DNA of 60,847 nt from a virus: positions 1 through 60,847 of IMG/VR virus record IMGVR_UViG_3300034137_000025. One strand, written 5' to 3'. The notes below the pieces were generated by a model, which saw nothing but the letters and a program-made list of their open reading frames with translations, searched no databases and was not told where the DNA came from. Below, one piece after another: positions 8,301 through 16,211 of the stretch (position 1 is the stretch's first letter; each line of letters opens with the position of its first letter). Position numbers and translations under genes: made by a program.

Positions 8301-11175
8301 TCTCGGCGGTCTGCACGCGAACTGCCAAGCCATTGGCCGTTGTGACTGCCTGGCCCACGTTCAGCCAGTAGGTAACGTTCGGCGGCGGGGTTTCGACAGG
8401 CACATTCTTCGTTGCCTGATAGATGATGCCGTCTTCACCGAGCACGCCCTGCCCCGCCACATAGGTCTGGCCGGGTTTGTACGGCATCGAATCAGCCAGA
8501 TCGGCGATGGCGTCGATCTGCTCCTGCAGCGAGGTACGTACGTCGGAGACGCTTTGATCAACGGCGTCAAGCCCCTCCTGTAGAGCGCCTTTCACCTCAT
8601 TCAAGCGATCATTTACGGAGCCAGGACCATTGCCGTCAATCTTTTCGATATCCGACAGCAGCTCCTGCCCCAGCGCGCTTTTGGTCACTTCCCCGGCGAT
8701 CTGGTCGAGGATTGCGGTGGCGTCGGAGCTGGCCTGCCCTACCACACCATCAACGACCGGATAGAACGGACCGATATTGCCGGAACGGTCTACCAGGCGC
8801 GCCCAGAAGAACAGCGTGGCCCCGGCTTTGAGCTGCTGCATCGAGTAGTCAGATTGCGGATAGGCCAGATCGGCCAGCTTGGTCGCTGCTGCCAGATCAT
8901 TGGCCGGGCCGTACCAGATTTCCGTCCGCTGGGTATCTTCCGCACCTGGTGGGAAAGCCCAAGTGATTTTGATTCCGAACAACAGGCTTTCGGTGGTCAG
9001 GCTAGTGACTGACGGAGGTGTGCCGGTCTTGCCGTTGAGTTGAGTGAGGGTCGACGTGCGCCAGATAGACGAAATGTCGAAGGCGCTGACAGCACGAACG
9101 CGCGCCAGATACGCGCCGGAATAGATGCCGCGTACCTCAATGCTGGTTGTGCCGGTGCGCTGAACCTTGATCCAGTTGCCGTTATCTTTGCGCCATTCAA
9201 CGTCATAGGCGACAGCGCCGCTCACGGCTGGACAGGTAATCGTCATCGTGGTGATGGCGATGCCTTGGTCGATGGCCGAGGTCGCAGTCAGTGTCACGCT
9301 CGCCGGAGCTGGCACCACGGTGATCGGGATAACGCTGATCGGGCGCTCTTCCAGGCGCGCGCCAGTATCGATATAGGCGAACTTGCTCGGCTCGTACTGC
9401 AGGGCAGTGATCTCGTAATCGCCCTCGATGGTTCGCTTGGTGGTCAGCACGCGGTACAGCGGGATTGCCAGATCATCGGCATCCAGCACCCACTGAAGCT
9501 CCGGGATCGGCGCTTCGCTGTAGGCGGTCGTCAGCGTGACGGCGCGGCCGGCTACTGCCTGGACGGTCCGACCCTCGGCCTTGCCGCTTGGCAGGTTGAC
9601 GATCAGCCGGTCACCAGGCTTGGCCAAGGTGTCGCGGTCCAGCGTCACGACGCGACCAACAGATTCGGAAATCCGGCCGCCAACCTCGCGACCAGCCAGA
9701 AGCGAATCAGCAATGGGGATGATGAAGCCAGGCAGAGGGATTGCGCCCTCCATGCCGGTCTTGAAGCTTACAGTACGGTCGAGGTTGTTGCTTAGCACGA
9801 TCCATTTGCCACGGCGCTGCGCTTCAGAGGCACGGGTGCAGCCAATGGCGCTGATCTCGACAGGCCGGTCGCTGAAACGTCGCTGCAGGTCCGGGTCGGA
9901 ATAGGCCACGACGTCAGTGTCGTAGTTGTTCGCCGGGTTGTCGTAGCTGACGATGGCACGGGTATAACGAGTCTTCGCCGAGGCGCTGCCGTAGGAAAAC
10001 TTCCCATCGATAACATTCGCACGGGTGAAGACGTAGTCAAAGTCCTGCGCGCGCGGCATATCCGCTTGCATCACCAGCTGGCCCTGCGCCCAGTAGGTCA
10101 TGCCACGATAGATCGCCGAAATATCGCGCAGCAGGCCCCAGGCTTCAGCCTTGCCCTGCAGGTTCATGTCGCATAGGAAACGTGGCTCCTGCCCGCCTAC
10201 ACCGTCCGGCACCAGCTGGTCGCAATACTGCGCAATCCGGTACAGCTCCCACTTGTCGACCATGAAGGGCTTAATGCGCTTGCCCAGGCCAAAGCGGTCC
10301 TCAGTGCAGATGCCGAACGTGATCCACGCCGGGTTGTTGGTCCATGCCAGTTTGAAGGTACCATCCCAAACGCCGCTGTAGGAGCGGGTGACCGGATCAT
10401 AATTGCTCGGCACCTGCCACTTGCGGCCGTTGCAGTCGACCGTCACAGCCGGGATGTTGGAGAACTGTTCTGCGTCGAACTCGATATACAGAAGTGCGGT
10501 GTTCGGGTAGCGCAGTTTCGCGTCGATGACTTCTGTCAGGCCAGCCACGAGCATGGTGTCGGCGATTTTGTTGGTGTTCTGGTTCGCGGTGATTCGGCGG
10601 ACGCGGATCTGCCAGCCAGTGGTCGCGGTCGGCAGATCGATACGGCGCGACCGCTCATATCGGGTTGTGGTCTTGCCGTCCACAGCTTCGATCAGGACTT
10701 GCTGATACGCGCCGCCATCAGTAGCGACGTCAATAGCGTATTCAATGCGATACCCGCCGACATTGCCTTCGTCATCCTGCTTTTGCAGTGCTGGCCACGC
10801 CAGGCGCACGCGTGCCGCAGAGAGCTGGGTATTGGTGATCGAGCGAACCCATGGAGCATCGCTGCGCAATTCGACGTTAACGTTGGTTTCGTTCTCGACT
10901 GACGGAATGCCCGGGATATAGGCCTGGTCGACCGAACCGGTGCGCCACTCCCATTTCACATTTGTGAAATTCACGTTGCCGCTGGCATCGTTGATTGGCG
11001 TGCTGTCCAGATAGATGTTCGCGGCAGTCGGTGCGCCATCAAACTCACCCTCGCCCACCGCAATCAGAATCTTTGCAAGATTCGTCGAGCGCAGGCTATC
11101 GGCGGCCTCGACTGGCGCTTTCGGGCTGCTGTCGCCGCCTTTAGCGCCATGAATATTAAGCTCTGCTGCGCCCAT
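5392..11175 (-). CDS. J: Tail tip / host specificity protein J
   Basis: 1927 residues, considerably longer than lambda J (about 1130). Residues 1-620 hold the conserved central-tail-hub part (AKILIAVGEGEFDG near the start, then the TipJ phage-tail domain). About 620-800 contain fibronectin-III-like modules (VTLTATSAIDQGIAITTMTI; ITWAFPPGAEDTQRTEIWYG). From about 950 the chain alternates heptad-like segments (TVTQQGTAITAQ type repeats) with three lectin-like/carbohydrate-binding modules near 1060, 1280 and 1555 (ENMLFNPSFERATSG; DNLLPNSSFEQLSSD). The C-terminus (VYDQNGVLRVQLGNLG) is the usual J ending. It recognises the cell surface receptor at infection. Start is preceded by a terminator hairpin and GGAG. 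Confidence 0.93.
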   Translation of the reverse strand: MGAAELNIHGAKGGDSSPKAPVEAADSLRSTNLAKILIAVGEGEFDGAPTAANIYLDSTPINDASGNVNFTNVKWEWRTGSVDQAYIPGIPSVENETNVNVELRSDAPWVRSITNTQLSAARVRLAWPALQKQDDEGNVGGYRIEYAIDVATDGGAYQQVLIEAVDGKTTTRYERSRRIDLPTATTGWQIRVRRITANQNTNKIADTMLVAGLTEVIDAKLRYPNTALLYIEFDAEQFSNIPAVTVDCNGRKWQVPSNYDPVTRSYSGVWDGTFKLAWTNNPAWITFGICTEDRFGLGKRIKPFMVDKWELYRIAQYCDQLVPDGVGGQEPRFLCDMNLQGKAEAWGLLRDISAIYRGMTYWAQGQLVMQADMPRAQDFDYVFTRANVIDGKFSYGSASAKTRYTRAIVSYDNPANNYDTDVVAYSDPDLQRRFSDRPVEISAIGCTRASEAQRRGKWIVLSNNLDRTVSFKTGMEGAIPLPGFIIPIADSLLAGREVGGRISESVGRVVTLDRDTLAKPGDRLIVNLPSGKAEGRTVQAVAGRAVTLTTAYSEAPIPELQWVLDADDLAIPLYRVLTTKRTIEGDYEITALQYEPSKFAYIDTGARLEERPISVIPITVVPAPASVTLTATSAIDQGIAITTMTITCPAVSGAVAYDVEWRKDNGNWIKVQRTGTTSIEVRGIYSGAYLARVRAVSAFDISSIWRTSTLTQLNGKTGTPPSVTSLTTESLLFGIKITWAFPPGAEDTQRTEIWYGPANDLAAATKLADLAYPQSDYSMQQLKAGATLFFWARLVDRSGNIGPFYPVVDGVVGQASSDATAILDQIAGEVTKSALGQELLSDIEKIDGNGPGSVNDRLNEVKGALQEGLDAVDQSVSDVRTSLQEQIDAIADLADSMPYKPGQTYVAGQGVLGEDGIIYQATKNVPVETPPPNVTYWLNVGQAVTTANGLAVRVQTAETKITSIEGVNTAQANQITGVQTALDGKAESSVVQSIGSRVTVAEGTLTSHGTAITGLTNALPGKADASTVQALSNTVTQQGTDITAQGQALTNVTANLGSVGGENMLFNPSFERATSGMADGWALNGLATVSVSQVTSTLDPAGKAQRLDLTIPNASIYMDLSTGGAQEPKVSPGQIVTMSAYVRGTVGMISQLYFQWKSAAGTIISSDGATSVNLTADWQRLSRTSAAVPDGAVSVRLLYRVRGPVSGTSITGFAEWDRAQFELSPVVSGWKDNNGLTDDAITAGAAATTALTARVTQTETGLTSASANIVTLTNNLAGAGGDNLLPNSSFEQLSSDGTRPLWWRTDGSAGATISVSLVDSPLALSNKAVRNSYAGLANGGYIGMTYNIADGERPKVEGGKTYTLSTYARVSSPSARFTMYIQWLDAASTLLSTAQLPEVAIGSTTFTRMQFTATAPATAVRTQIFPARLINRSGAAADMWIEFDNVQLQEGAVATAYAPSVLLGDNAQSAATAALTSTVTQQGTTLTSLSSQVTDLSSTVNSVTDGLATKATTTALNALTTRVTNAEGVNTSQASSLTALKASITGESSPFSASTASWEFLSNLYGWTASVQAGSPTLVANPTFARMTGAGQFFKSIGIDANGTLYPYLRMRFKRSGTTRGSGRIYWANQDGGLAEARTGSFPIDITTTDWQTVEIDLSANAAWVGKTNTAIRLDVVNSGDTAGTFDMAYISIGSKSPSASALALSSTQATVTQQGTAITAQSTRIDTLSSTVGTVQAAIQSEATTRANADSSLATQISGVQATAGTAAANAQTAMSTAADVSGKASAMYSVKLAVTAGGQYYATGYGLGLENNNGVFQSQFIVAADRFAIVNVSGAAAVSPFAVQGSQTFIADAFIRDASITNAKIGDQIYSSNYVANQSGWVLRKDGIFEINSTIPGAGRVLINGNGMNVYDQNGVLRVQLGNLG

Positions 11176-11191
11176 GCTTTTCTCCAGGCAT

Positions 11192-11213
11192 AAAAAAACC
11201 GCCTCATGGGCGG
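11192..11213 (-). terminator. Intrinsic terminator in front of J
   Basis: GGCGG/CCGCC-type stem followed on the minus strand by seven T residues, then TGCCTGGAGAAAAGC and the J start. The bases between T-run and ATG match those before the endolysin gene. Confidence 0.65.
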
Positions 11214-11232
11214 CTGGTGGTCACTGTTCGGT

Positions 11233-11844
11233 TCAGACTTTGTCTTCGGCGTAGATCGCTGCAGAGATGATCGCCCCGCCCCAGCGTCGGCGGCCTATGC
11301 AGATCGGGACCGGGTTACCGCTGGCGGTGGTGTTCTTGGCGCTGCCGAAGGCGTAGGACGGCAGGTTCTCGGGTGCAGCGCTTTGGGAGAGTCCGCCCTG
11401 TTGGGGACTTAGCATCTGGATGACGCCGCCAGCTACCATAGATGCGCCGAGAGTAATCAATGCCGAGCCGAAAGGAGCGCCCGCGCCGAATGTGCCGCCT
11501 GTAATCACAAGGCCAGCTACGATAAGCACCACACCCAAAATTGTCTGGAGCGAACCAGCTCGCTTACTCCCGACAAGCACTGGGACGATCCTCAGTTCAC
11601 GTGTTCCAGACAAATCGAAGGCAGCAACGCCCGAATTTTTTTTGTTTCGGAAGATGGCAAACCGAAGACCCAGCCGATCAAGCCGCCTGATTTCGTCTTC
11701 AAATCCATCCAGGGTCGCTTTCAGCGCCCGGAACGCCTCCCACACACTATGGCTGTCAACCAACCGGCGGTGTTCTCTTCCGAATAGCTTCGCCAGTGAG
11801 CCCGAAAGTTTTATCACGGTCATCGGAGTGTATTGAGCTGCCAT
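11233..11844 (-). CDS. I: Tail assembly protein I
   Basis: 203 residues. N-terminus MTVIKLSGSLAKLFGREH is the typical start of lambda I-type tail assembly proteins (preceded here by MAAQYTP), and the Gly-rich hydrophobic stretch (VVLIVAGLVITGGTFGAGAP) lies near residue 110, again as in the family. The protein is needed for assembling the tail tip and is not found in the mature particle in lambda. SD GAGGAG is six bases before the ATG, directly behind a terminator hairpin. Confidence 0.88.
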   Translation of the reverse strand: MAAQYTPMTVIKLSGSLAKLFGREHRRLVDSHSVWEAFRALKATLDGFEDEIRRLDRLGLRFAIFRNKKNSGVAAFDLSGTRELRIVPVLVGSKRAGSLQTILGVVLIVAGLVITGGTFGAGAPFGSALITLGASMVAGGVIQMLSPQQGGLSQSAAPENLPSYAFGSAKNTTASGNPVPICIGRRRWGGAIISAAIYAEDKV

Positions 11845-11858
11845 ATTTTCTCCTCAAT

Positions 11859-11882
11859 AAAAAACCCGCCGAAGCGGGCTTT
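11859..11882 (-). terminator. Intrinsic terminator in front of tail gene I
   Basis: AGCCCGC-ttc-GCGGG stem with TTTTTT on the minus strand, 13 bases before the SD and start of gene I. It lies directly behind the lipoprotein gene at 11893. Confidence 0.7.
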
Positions 11883-11892
11883 ATGAATATCG

Positions 11893-12243
11893 TTAAAGAC
11901 AGGACTGGAGCTTTTCTAGTCTCGCTTTTGCAATCCAGTTCCCGAGCACGACGTAATACTTCGCCACCGAGCCGGACGCGCCGGGTGCAATATCTACGAA
12001 ATATTCTGATCCTGCAGTGAACACGGTGTAACCGGCATCTCGACCAGGCTGCATAGTCGCTTCAGGCGTCACGCCGAGCAGCGACTGGTTTTGCCATTCG
12101 TACTGAACACATTTAGCCAATGCTTGATCTGTTTTTTTGGAATAAAGGGTTTTATATGGGCCATCCTGCCTTACCTCGTTCATCGGGCGAGCCATGCACC
12201 CAGCCAGCATTGCCACAGCCAGAGCCCCAATCAGAATTCGCAT
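11893..12243 (-). CDS. Phage-encoded lipoprotein
   Basis: 116 residues with a lipoprotein signal: MRILIGALAVAMLAGC, lipobox LAGC at 13-16. The mature part (about 100 residues) has two conserved-looking cysteines and no recognised domain. Outer-membrane lipoproteins encoded beside tail genes often act in lysogeny, for instance by blocking receptors (superinfection exclusion), as Cor-like proteins do. That role is inferred only from location and lipid anchor. A terminator follows at 11859. Confidence 0.7.
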   Translation of the reverse strand: MRILIGALAVAMLAGCMARPMNEVRQDGPYKTLYSKKTDQALAKCVQYEWQNQSLLGVTPEATMQPGRDAGYTVFTAGSEYFVDIAPGASGSVAKYYVVLGNWIAKARLEKLQSCL

Positions 12244-12387
12244 GATGTTCCCTCATAGATGAAGGACTGAGCGTATCACCGGGCTGTCTGCCTATCTAGC
12301 ACGCCGAAGACGCGCTGGGAGTGCATTAGGAGCTAAAGAATTATTCGCTGGGGGCGATATAATTACTCCACAAAAAGGATTTTTAGC

Positions 12388-12870
12388 ATGCGCTCCTACG
12401 TTACAAATGCACTTTTCTCACTGGTCGTTCTCGCTGCAAGTGCCGCCGCGGCGCAACCAAGTGCTCCCTCTTCCTTTCCGCATATCCCTCTGATGAGCCA
12501 TGACACCATGACTTATAATGGCAAAGTCATCTATGACGCTTATGTGGACTTGGCTGATCCAGCTCGTAAGCAGACCACCCTCAAAATCGATCTTGATGGG
12601 TTTTCTAAGGGGTGCGATTCTTTGGTAGGTCATGTCGCGACCGACTCAGAGTGGAAGCGCTCCGGCGTATCAGGCTACTCGATCAGTTGTGTTGTACGAG
12701 ATCTAGGAGCTGATGGAAGCGCTAAGGTCGACGTCATCTATTCTTTGCGCGACCCAAGCCGAGGTGTTAACAAAAGTGAGCATATCACTGCGACGGTAAA
12801 GAGTGGCCAGCGCTACGAGAGCACAACTCCCACTGGCACAAAGGTCACGATGCTGCTTAATCTGCAGTAA
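12388..12870 (+). CDS. Secreted moron protein of unknown function
   Basis: 160 residues with a Sec signal peptide (MRSYVTNALFSLVVLAASAA, cleavage near AAA-AQP at about 22). The mature domain is beta-rich with two cysteines that may form a disulfide (KGCDSLVG and SISCVVRD). Transcribed against the late operon from its own promoter: a perfect TATAAT lies at 12357-12362. This is the classical layout of a lysogenic-conversion gene. Function unknown. Confidence 0.65.
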   Translation: MRSYVTNALFSLVVLAASAAAAQPSAPSSFPHIPLMSHDTMTYNGKVIYDAYVDLADPARKQTTLKIDLDGFSKGCDSLVGHVATDSEWKRSGVSGYSISCVVRDLGADGSAKVDVIYSLRDPSRGVNKSEHITATVKSGQRYESTTPTGTKVTMLLNLQ

Positions 12871-12928
12871 TCCTACTCCTGAAGCAGAGCGCCCAGCGCG
12901 GGCTGGGCTCAGTCATCGGGCCGGTGGC

Positions 12929-13084
12929 CTATCGGGCCTTAACCTCTAAGATGGTCACGCCGGGGTACTTTGCTTCAATTTTCCGCTCAGCCTCTCTCTG
13001 ATCGTAAGCGTTCTGCAGCACGCCGGCCATGATGCCGCCATTCTTGGGTTTTAGTCTAAACACGTAAGTGATTACTGCTGCCAC
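12929..13084 (-). CDS. Small basic protein of unknown function
   Basis: 51 residues from a GTG at 13084 that has GAAGGAG seven bases upstream; no ATG in the frame has such a site. Sequence AAVITYVFRLKPKNGG...DQREAERKIEAKYPGVTILE resembles small phage proteins with a ferredoxin-like beta-alpha-beta pattern. It converges with the secreted moron at 12388-12870. No role can be assigned. Confidence 0.45.
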   Translation of the reverse strand: MAAVITYVFRLKPKNGGIMAGVLQNAYDQREAERKIEAKYPGVTILEVKAR

Positions 13085-13129
13085 GGTGCGTCTCCTTCGC
13101 TTGATATATCGCAGACAGTAGCACTTTGC

Positions 13130-13198
13130 CTGTCCACCCATCCAGCGTGGATGGAATGCCAATGGCGACAACCGTTGGCTGGTAGTAGCGTTGCGCCT
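13130..13198 (+). promoter_or_regulatory. Upstream repeat element, copy 1 (moron promoter candidate)
   Basis: About 70 bp that recur at 15024-15093: CTGTCCACCCATCCAGCGTG, then ATGGAATGCCA and TAGTAGCGTTG(C/T)GCCT. In this copy CCATCC-agcgt-GGATGG forms a perfect hairpin, and TTGGCT-N17-TAGATT is a plausible sigma-70 promoter at its end. It precedes the plus-strand gene at 13258 by 60 bp. Confidence 0.5.
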
Positions 13199-13257
13199 AG
13201 ATTCACGATGGACATCAAGACCTAACCAGATAGCGCCAATTTAAGACAAGGGTTTAA

Positions 13258-13767
13258 ATGAAGACTGAATCTCTAGTACCAGCAGTATCAAACGCCCAAC
13301 AAAAAGTTATTCATTATTACGGATTATTTATGGTTGCTTGGTCGGCTCTAGAGAGTGTGATACAAGCTGCAATAATGAAAGAATTAAGCGTATCACCTAC
13401 GAAAGCAGTAATAATTACAGGAAAACTACAATTCCAGCCTCGCATCCAGCTTTTGATAGGTCTGCTCAAGCAAAGTACCCCTCAAAACCTAGAAGCAATT
13501 AAAGTCATACAAAAAATGGAAGGCTTCGCTCATCGCAACACTATCGTGCACGGGCTTATTATTGTTGGAAAACCAGAACAGCTTACTTTTATAAAATATG
13601 ATGGAGGCGCAAGCGTCAGTCGAAGCTTCACCCCAGATGACATGGAAAAACACATCACCGGTTTGATGGACCGCAGTCTAAATATTCAGCACCTGCTCGG
13701 GATCGCGGATACCGACATACAGCAAATCGGTGATGCGACATTAGCTCTCACAAAAAACCAAAAATAA
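13258..13767 (+). CDS. HEPN-like moron protein
   Basis: 169 residues, all-helical. R93-N-T-I-V-H98 (in AHRNTIVHG) fits the R-x4-6-H signature of HEPN ribonuclease-fold proteins, preceded by helices typical of the fold (FMVAWSALESVIQAAIMKEL). HEPN proteins often act as RNases in toxin-antitoxin or abortive-infection systems. Base composition is AT-richer than the tail genes around it and it is read against them, so it is an acquired cargo gene. Whether it is a nuclease or only a HEPN-like scaffold cannot be told from sequence. Confidence 0.55.
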   Translation: MKTESLVPAVSNAQQKVIHYYGLFMVAWSALESVIQAAIMKELSVSPTKAVIITGKLQFQPRIQLLIGLLKQSTPQNLEAIKVIQKMEGFAHRNTIVHGLIIVGKPEQLTFIKYDGGASVSRSFTPDDMEKHITGLMDRSLNIQHLLGIADTDIQQIGDATLALTKNQK

Positions 13768-13833
13768 GAGGTCCGGCCTCATCTTCGGATCCCACCAAGC
13801 TTGCATCAACGGTTTTTTTATCATGCAGGAAAC

Positions 13834-13861
13834 AAAAAGCCCGGCTCGGGGCTGGGCTATT
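13834..13861 (-). terminator. Intrinsic terminator after the gene at 13868
   Basis: AGCCCAGC-cccga-GCCGGGCT hairpin followed by TTTTTG on the minus strand just behind the stop at 13868. Confidence 0.6.
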
Positions 13862-13867
13862 TGTTAT

Positions 13868-14947
13868 CTATCGCTTAGCTGTGAGTTGATCGTCCGGCAA
13901 GTCGTCATAAGCATCTTGGTCGGTGATCCTTGTGACCTTCTCGACCTCAGCCTTGATCAATTTCGCAGCTCGAGTTTTGGTCACCAAATGAAGCATTACG
14001 ACCTTTCCGCCCCATTCGGCTTCTTGAATAACATCAAGTATTTGGTCAGTAACGAACGATCCATCCCGCGGCAGCGTTGCAGTTATCTCTGTCTTGCGAA
14101 GCACGTCATATAGCGCGAGCTTGTATTCAGCCTTTGATCGGTGATCCACCCCGCGAACCGTGAATACGCTTACAGACCGATCTTCCACGGCAACGTTACG
14201 AGGGGCGTTACTCAGTTCCTCAACCGCAGCGCCGGGCACTTCAACCCCTTGAAGATTGATCGATTCAGAGTCTTTAGTGGCTGCTATCAGCTTGTTGTAG
14301 GTCCCAGCCATATGGTCGGAGATTGTTTGGATTTGGGGAGTCCTTTCAACCACCATTTTCATAAGCTCGGCGTAACGCTCTGCTGAGGTCTCAGATGCCT
14401 GCTTAACCAGCTGAAGCGTTTCCATGCGCTCACCGCGCTCGGCGTCAGATTCCAGTTTCGCTAGCTCCGCCCGTCTAGCTTCGGCTTGATGCTCCAAATG
14501 ATAAACGAAACCTGCAGTTCCGAACCCTAGTGCCCCTAAAGCCAAGAAGGTGATCAGCTTGTGCTTAGAATCCATAGTTTTAAATCCTTCACATAAACCG
14601 GCTACCAAGGCTTCCGCCTGCTCGCCGAGGGAGGCGAAAAAACCGGAACTCCCTTCTCCCACCTGTACAAGAATTTTCAGATCATCGCGATCTGACTTGG
14701 TCAGTCGCCTGCTCGAATCCGAGTAGCGTAGCAGTGCAAATGACTTGTTGATGGTCTTCTGGAAATCAAGGAATGACTCCATGAGCTCAGGCGTAATAGT
14801 CGAGTGGTAGCGCTCGCCCTTTACGTGCAGCTCGAACCGAGGCCAGTCTGCAAATTCGACCTTAGGCATCTTAGCGTCAGGCTCACGCAAGAGCGTCTCA
14901 AGCAAAGCCAGTGCAGATTCGTCGCTATCAATTACTACAGTACCCAT
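13868..14947 (-). CDS. Membrane-anchored coiled-coil protein of unknown function
   Basis: 359 residues from the ATG at 14947 (GGAGAGG six bases upstream). About 150 N-terminal residues are soluble, one clear transmembrane segment (LITFLALGALGFGTAGFVYH) lies near residue 155, then a long coiled coil (about 165-250) and a C-terminal domain with alternating beta and alpha elements. The gene interrupts the tail operon between K and I, together with HEPN-like and retropepsin-like genes. No family recognised; a membrane-located sensor or exclusion factor is one possibility. Confidence 0.6.
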   Translation of the reverse strand: MGTVVIDSDESALALLETLLREPDAKMPKVEFADWPRFELHVKGERYHSTITPELMESFLDFQKTINKSFALLRYSDSSRRLTKSDRDDLKILVQVGEGSSGFFASLGEQAEALVAGLCEGFKTMDSKHKLITFLALGALGFGTAGFVYHLEHQAEARRAELAKLESDAERGERMETLQLVKQASETSAERYAELMKMVVERTPQIQTISDHMAGTYNKLIAATKDSESINLQGVEVPGAAVEELSNAPRNVAVEDRSVSVFTVRGVDHRSKAEYKLALYDVLRKTEITATLPRDGSFVTDQILDVIQEAEWGGKVVMLHLVTKTRAAKLIKAEVEKVTRITDQDAYDDLPDDQLTAKR

Positions 14948-15023
14948 CCTAGGCCTCTCCATCGCAATGGCGCGGAAAGCTACCACATTGCCACTACAAA
15001 AACCTAGCGGTTACCTTCTCCTC

Positions 15024-15093
15024 CTGTCCACCCATCCAGCGTGTATGGAATGCCAGTAGCCGGGCTGGCCGGCGACGTAGTAGCGTTGTGCCT
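15024..15093 (+). promoter_or_regulatory. Upstream repeat element, copy 2
   Basis: Second copy of the element at 13130-13198, again starting CTGTCCACCCATCCAGCGTG and ending TAGTAGCGTTGTGCCT, 30 bp before the gene at 15123. The middle part has diverged. Shared placement before plus-strand cargo genes suggests a promoter or operator that travelled with them. Confidence 0.5.
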
Positions 15094-15122
15094 CCATTTT
15101 AGATCTGGAGACAGGGACGCAG

Positions 15123-15386
15123 ATGACAATTTCCCAACCAACGCCAAACAGCCTTGAGTTACGACCATCCCAAGAAAGCATTGATGCCTGGGTCAGGGGA
15201 GCTTTGCTTCAACGAGCAAATTTGCTGCTGTCGACTGATAACGCCAGCGCAAAGGCGGCTCTTGCCAGCTATGGCATTCCCAAATTTGTCGACGAATTCA
15301 CGATTTATGCAAAAAGCTACGGCTGGTACATAACTCCGCAGGATCGCCCATATCTGATCCACATGGCTGGCCAGCTTCCAAACTAA
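15123..15386 (+). CDS. Hypothetical moron protein
   Basis: 87 residues, helical N-terminal half (SQESIDAWVRGALLQRANLL) and an aromatic C-terminal part (YAKSYGWYITPQDRPYLIHM). SD-like GGAGACAGGGACGC precedes the ATG. Probably cotranscribed with the aspartic-protease-like gene 80 bp downstream. No family recognised. Confidence 0.55.
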   Translation: MTISQPTPNSLELRPSQESIDAWVRGALLQRANLLLSTDNASAKAALASYGIPKFVDEFTIYAKSYGWYITPQDRPYLIHMAGQLPN

Positions 15387-15469
15387 GGAGAGATTTCCCG
15401 GGCCTTTGCCTGCAAGCCCAAGGACTGGGATGCGCCAAGTTCGGCGCGATTTATGACCTGGAGGTCAAT

Positions 15470-15943
15470 GTGAGTGAGTATGTAGTCGCGAGCGACGTTC
15501 CATACGTCCCTGTTAGATTCATGAACGAACAAGGCAATGTGACAGATGCTCCCCCAGGAAGACCTGTAGTGAAGGCCGTCTTGCGCCATGATCCACATCA
15601 CGGCAAGGGAATGGAGATCGCTTCGCCATGCCGGGAGGTATACGCCTTAGTGGACACGGGGGCCGACAATAACTATGCAACCCCCGAGCTGATAGCGGAA
15701 TCTACCTGCCCTCAAATCGGCACGGCGACAGTCCATGGAGGAACATCGTCAGCTGATGCAACGCACCATCTTGCGCACATTTTCTTTCCGGAGTTGGGCA
15801 CGCAAATTGAGACCGACATTTACTCCGCAAAGTTGCGGAATAGCGCTGCGACGGAGCATATGGTCATTGGGATGCTGTCGATCAGTTGCGGTCGACTGGT
15901 AATGGACTTTAAGCAAGGTATTTATCGCCTTTACTTGGGATAG
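15470..15943 (+). CDS. Retropepsin-like aspartic protease
   Basis: 157 residues from a GTG at 15470 with GGAGG seven bases upstream. D62-T-G-A (ALVDTGADNNYA) is the active-site motif of retropepsins, and the later hydrophobic MVIGMLSIS followed by GRLVMDF matches the second conserved strand pair of the fold. Retropepsins work as dimers, one Asp from each subunit. Bacterial members are mostly periplasmic or signalling proteases; this one has no signal peptide. Finding it inside a tail operon is unusual. It is likely cargo, not a maturation protease, because it is read against the late genes. Confidence 0.65.
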   Translation: MSEYVVASDVPYVPVRFMNEQGNVTDAPPGRPVVKAVLRHDPHHGKGMEIASPCREVYALVDTGADNNYATPELIAESTCPQIGTATVHGGTSSADATHHLAHIFFPELGTQIETDIYSAKLRNSAATEHMVIGMLSISCGRLVMDFKQGIYRLYLG

Positions 15944-16184
15944 ATACGCTCCGTGCAGTTATGCAGGTTATCGCAGGCGCATGCGACTCTGAATTCGGCT
16001 CACTTCTAAGCCCAACAAATAGTAGCTCTGATGCGTCGAATGTATCGGGCTGCTTTAGTCGGATGACATTCTGAGATTCATCCCAATTGAACACTGAGGG
16101 CGGCACGGCGGCGCCCGTTCCGCCTGTGACCCTAGTTGTCAACGCACTGACAGCCACAGCGCCCGCCTCGCGTGATATATCCAT
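15909..16184 (-). CDS. Hypothetical protein behind tail gene K
   Basis: 91 residues from the ATG at 16184 (AGGGGGGG upstream). The N-terminus ISREAGAVAVSALTTRVTGG looks like a designed tail-hub or ligand-binding strand, the rest (FNWDESQNVIRLKQPDTFDA) is beta-like. Its 3' end overlaps the retropepsin gene by 35 bp in convergent orientation. Codon usage is like the tail genes, so it may be a real late gene; evidence is modest. Confidence 0.45.
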   Translation of the reverse strand: MDISREAGAVAVSALTTRVTGGTGAAVPPSVFNWDESQNVIRLKQPDTFDASELLFVGLRSEPNSESHAPAITCITARSVSIPSKGDKYLA

Positions 16185-16211
16185 CACCGCCCCCCCTGCG
16201 GCCCTGCCGCA

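Noticed and set aside
5392-11175. Diversity-generating retroelement acting on the tail tip protein
   Set aside because: No reverse transcriptase gene, template repeat or variable repeat was found near J.
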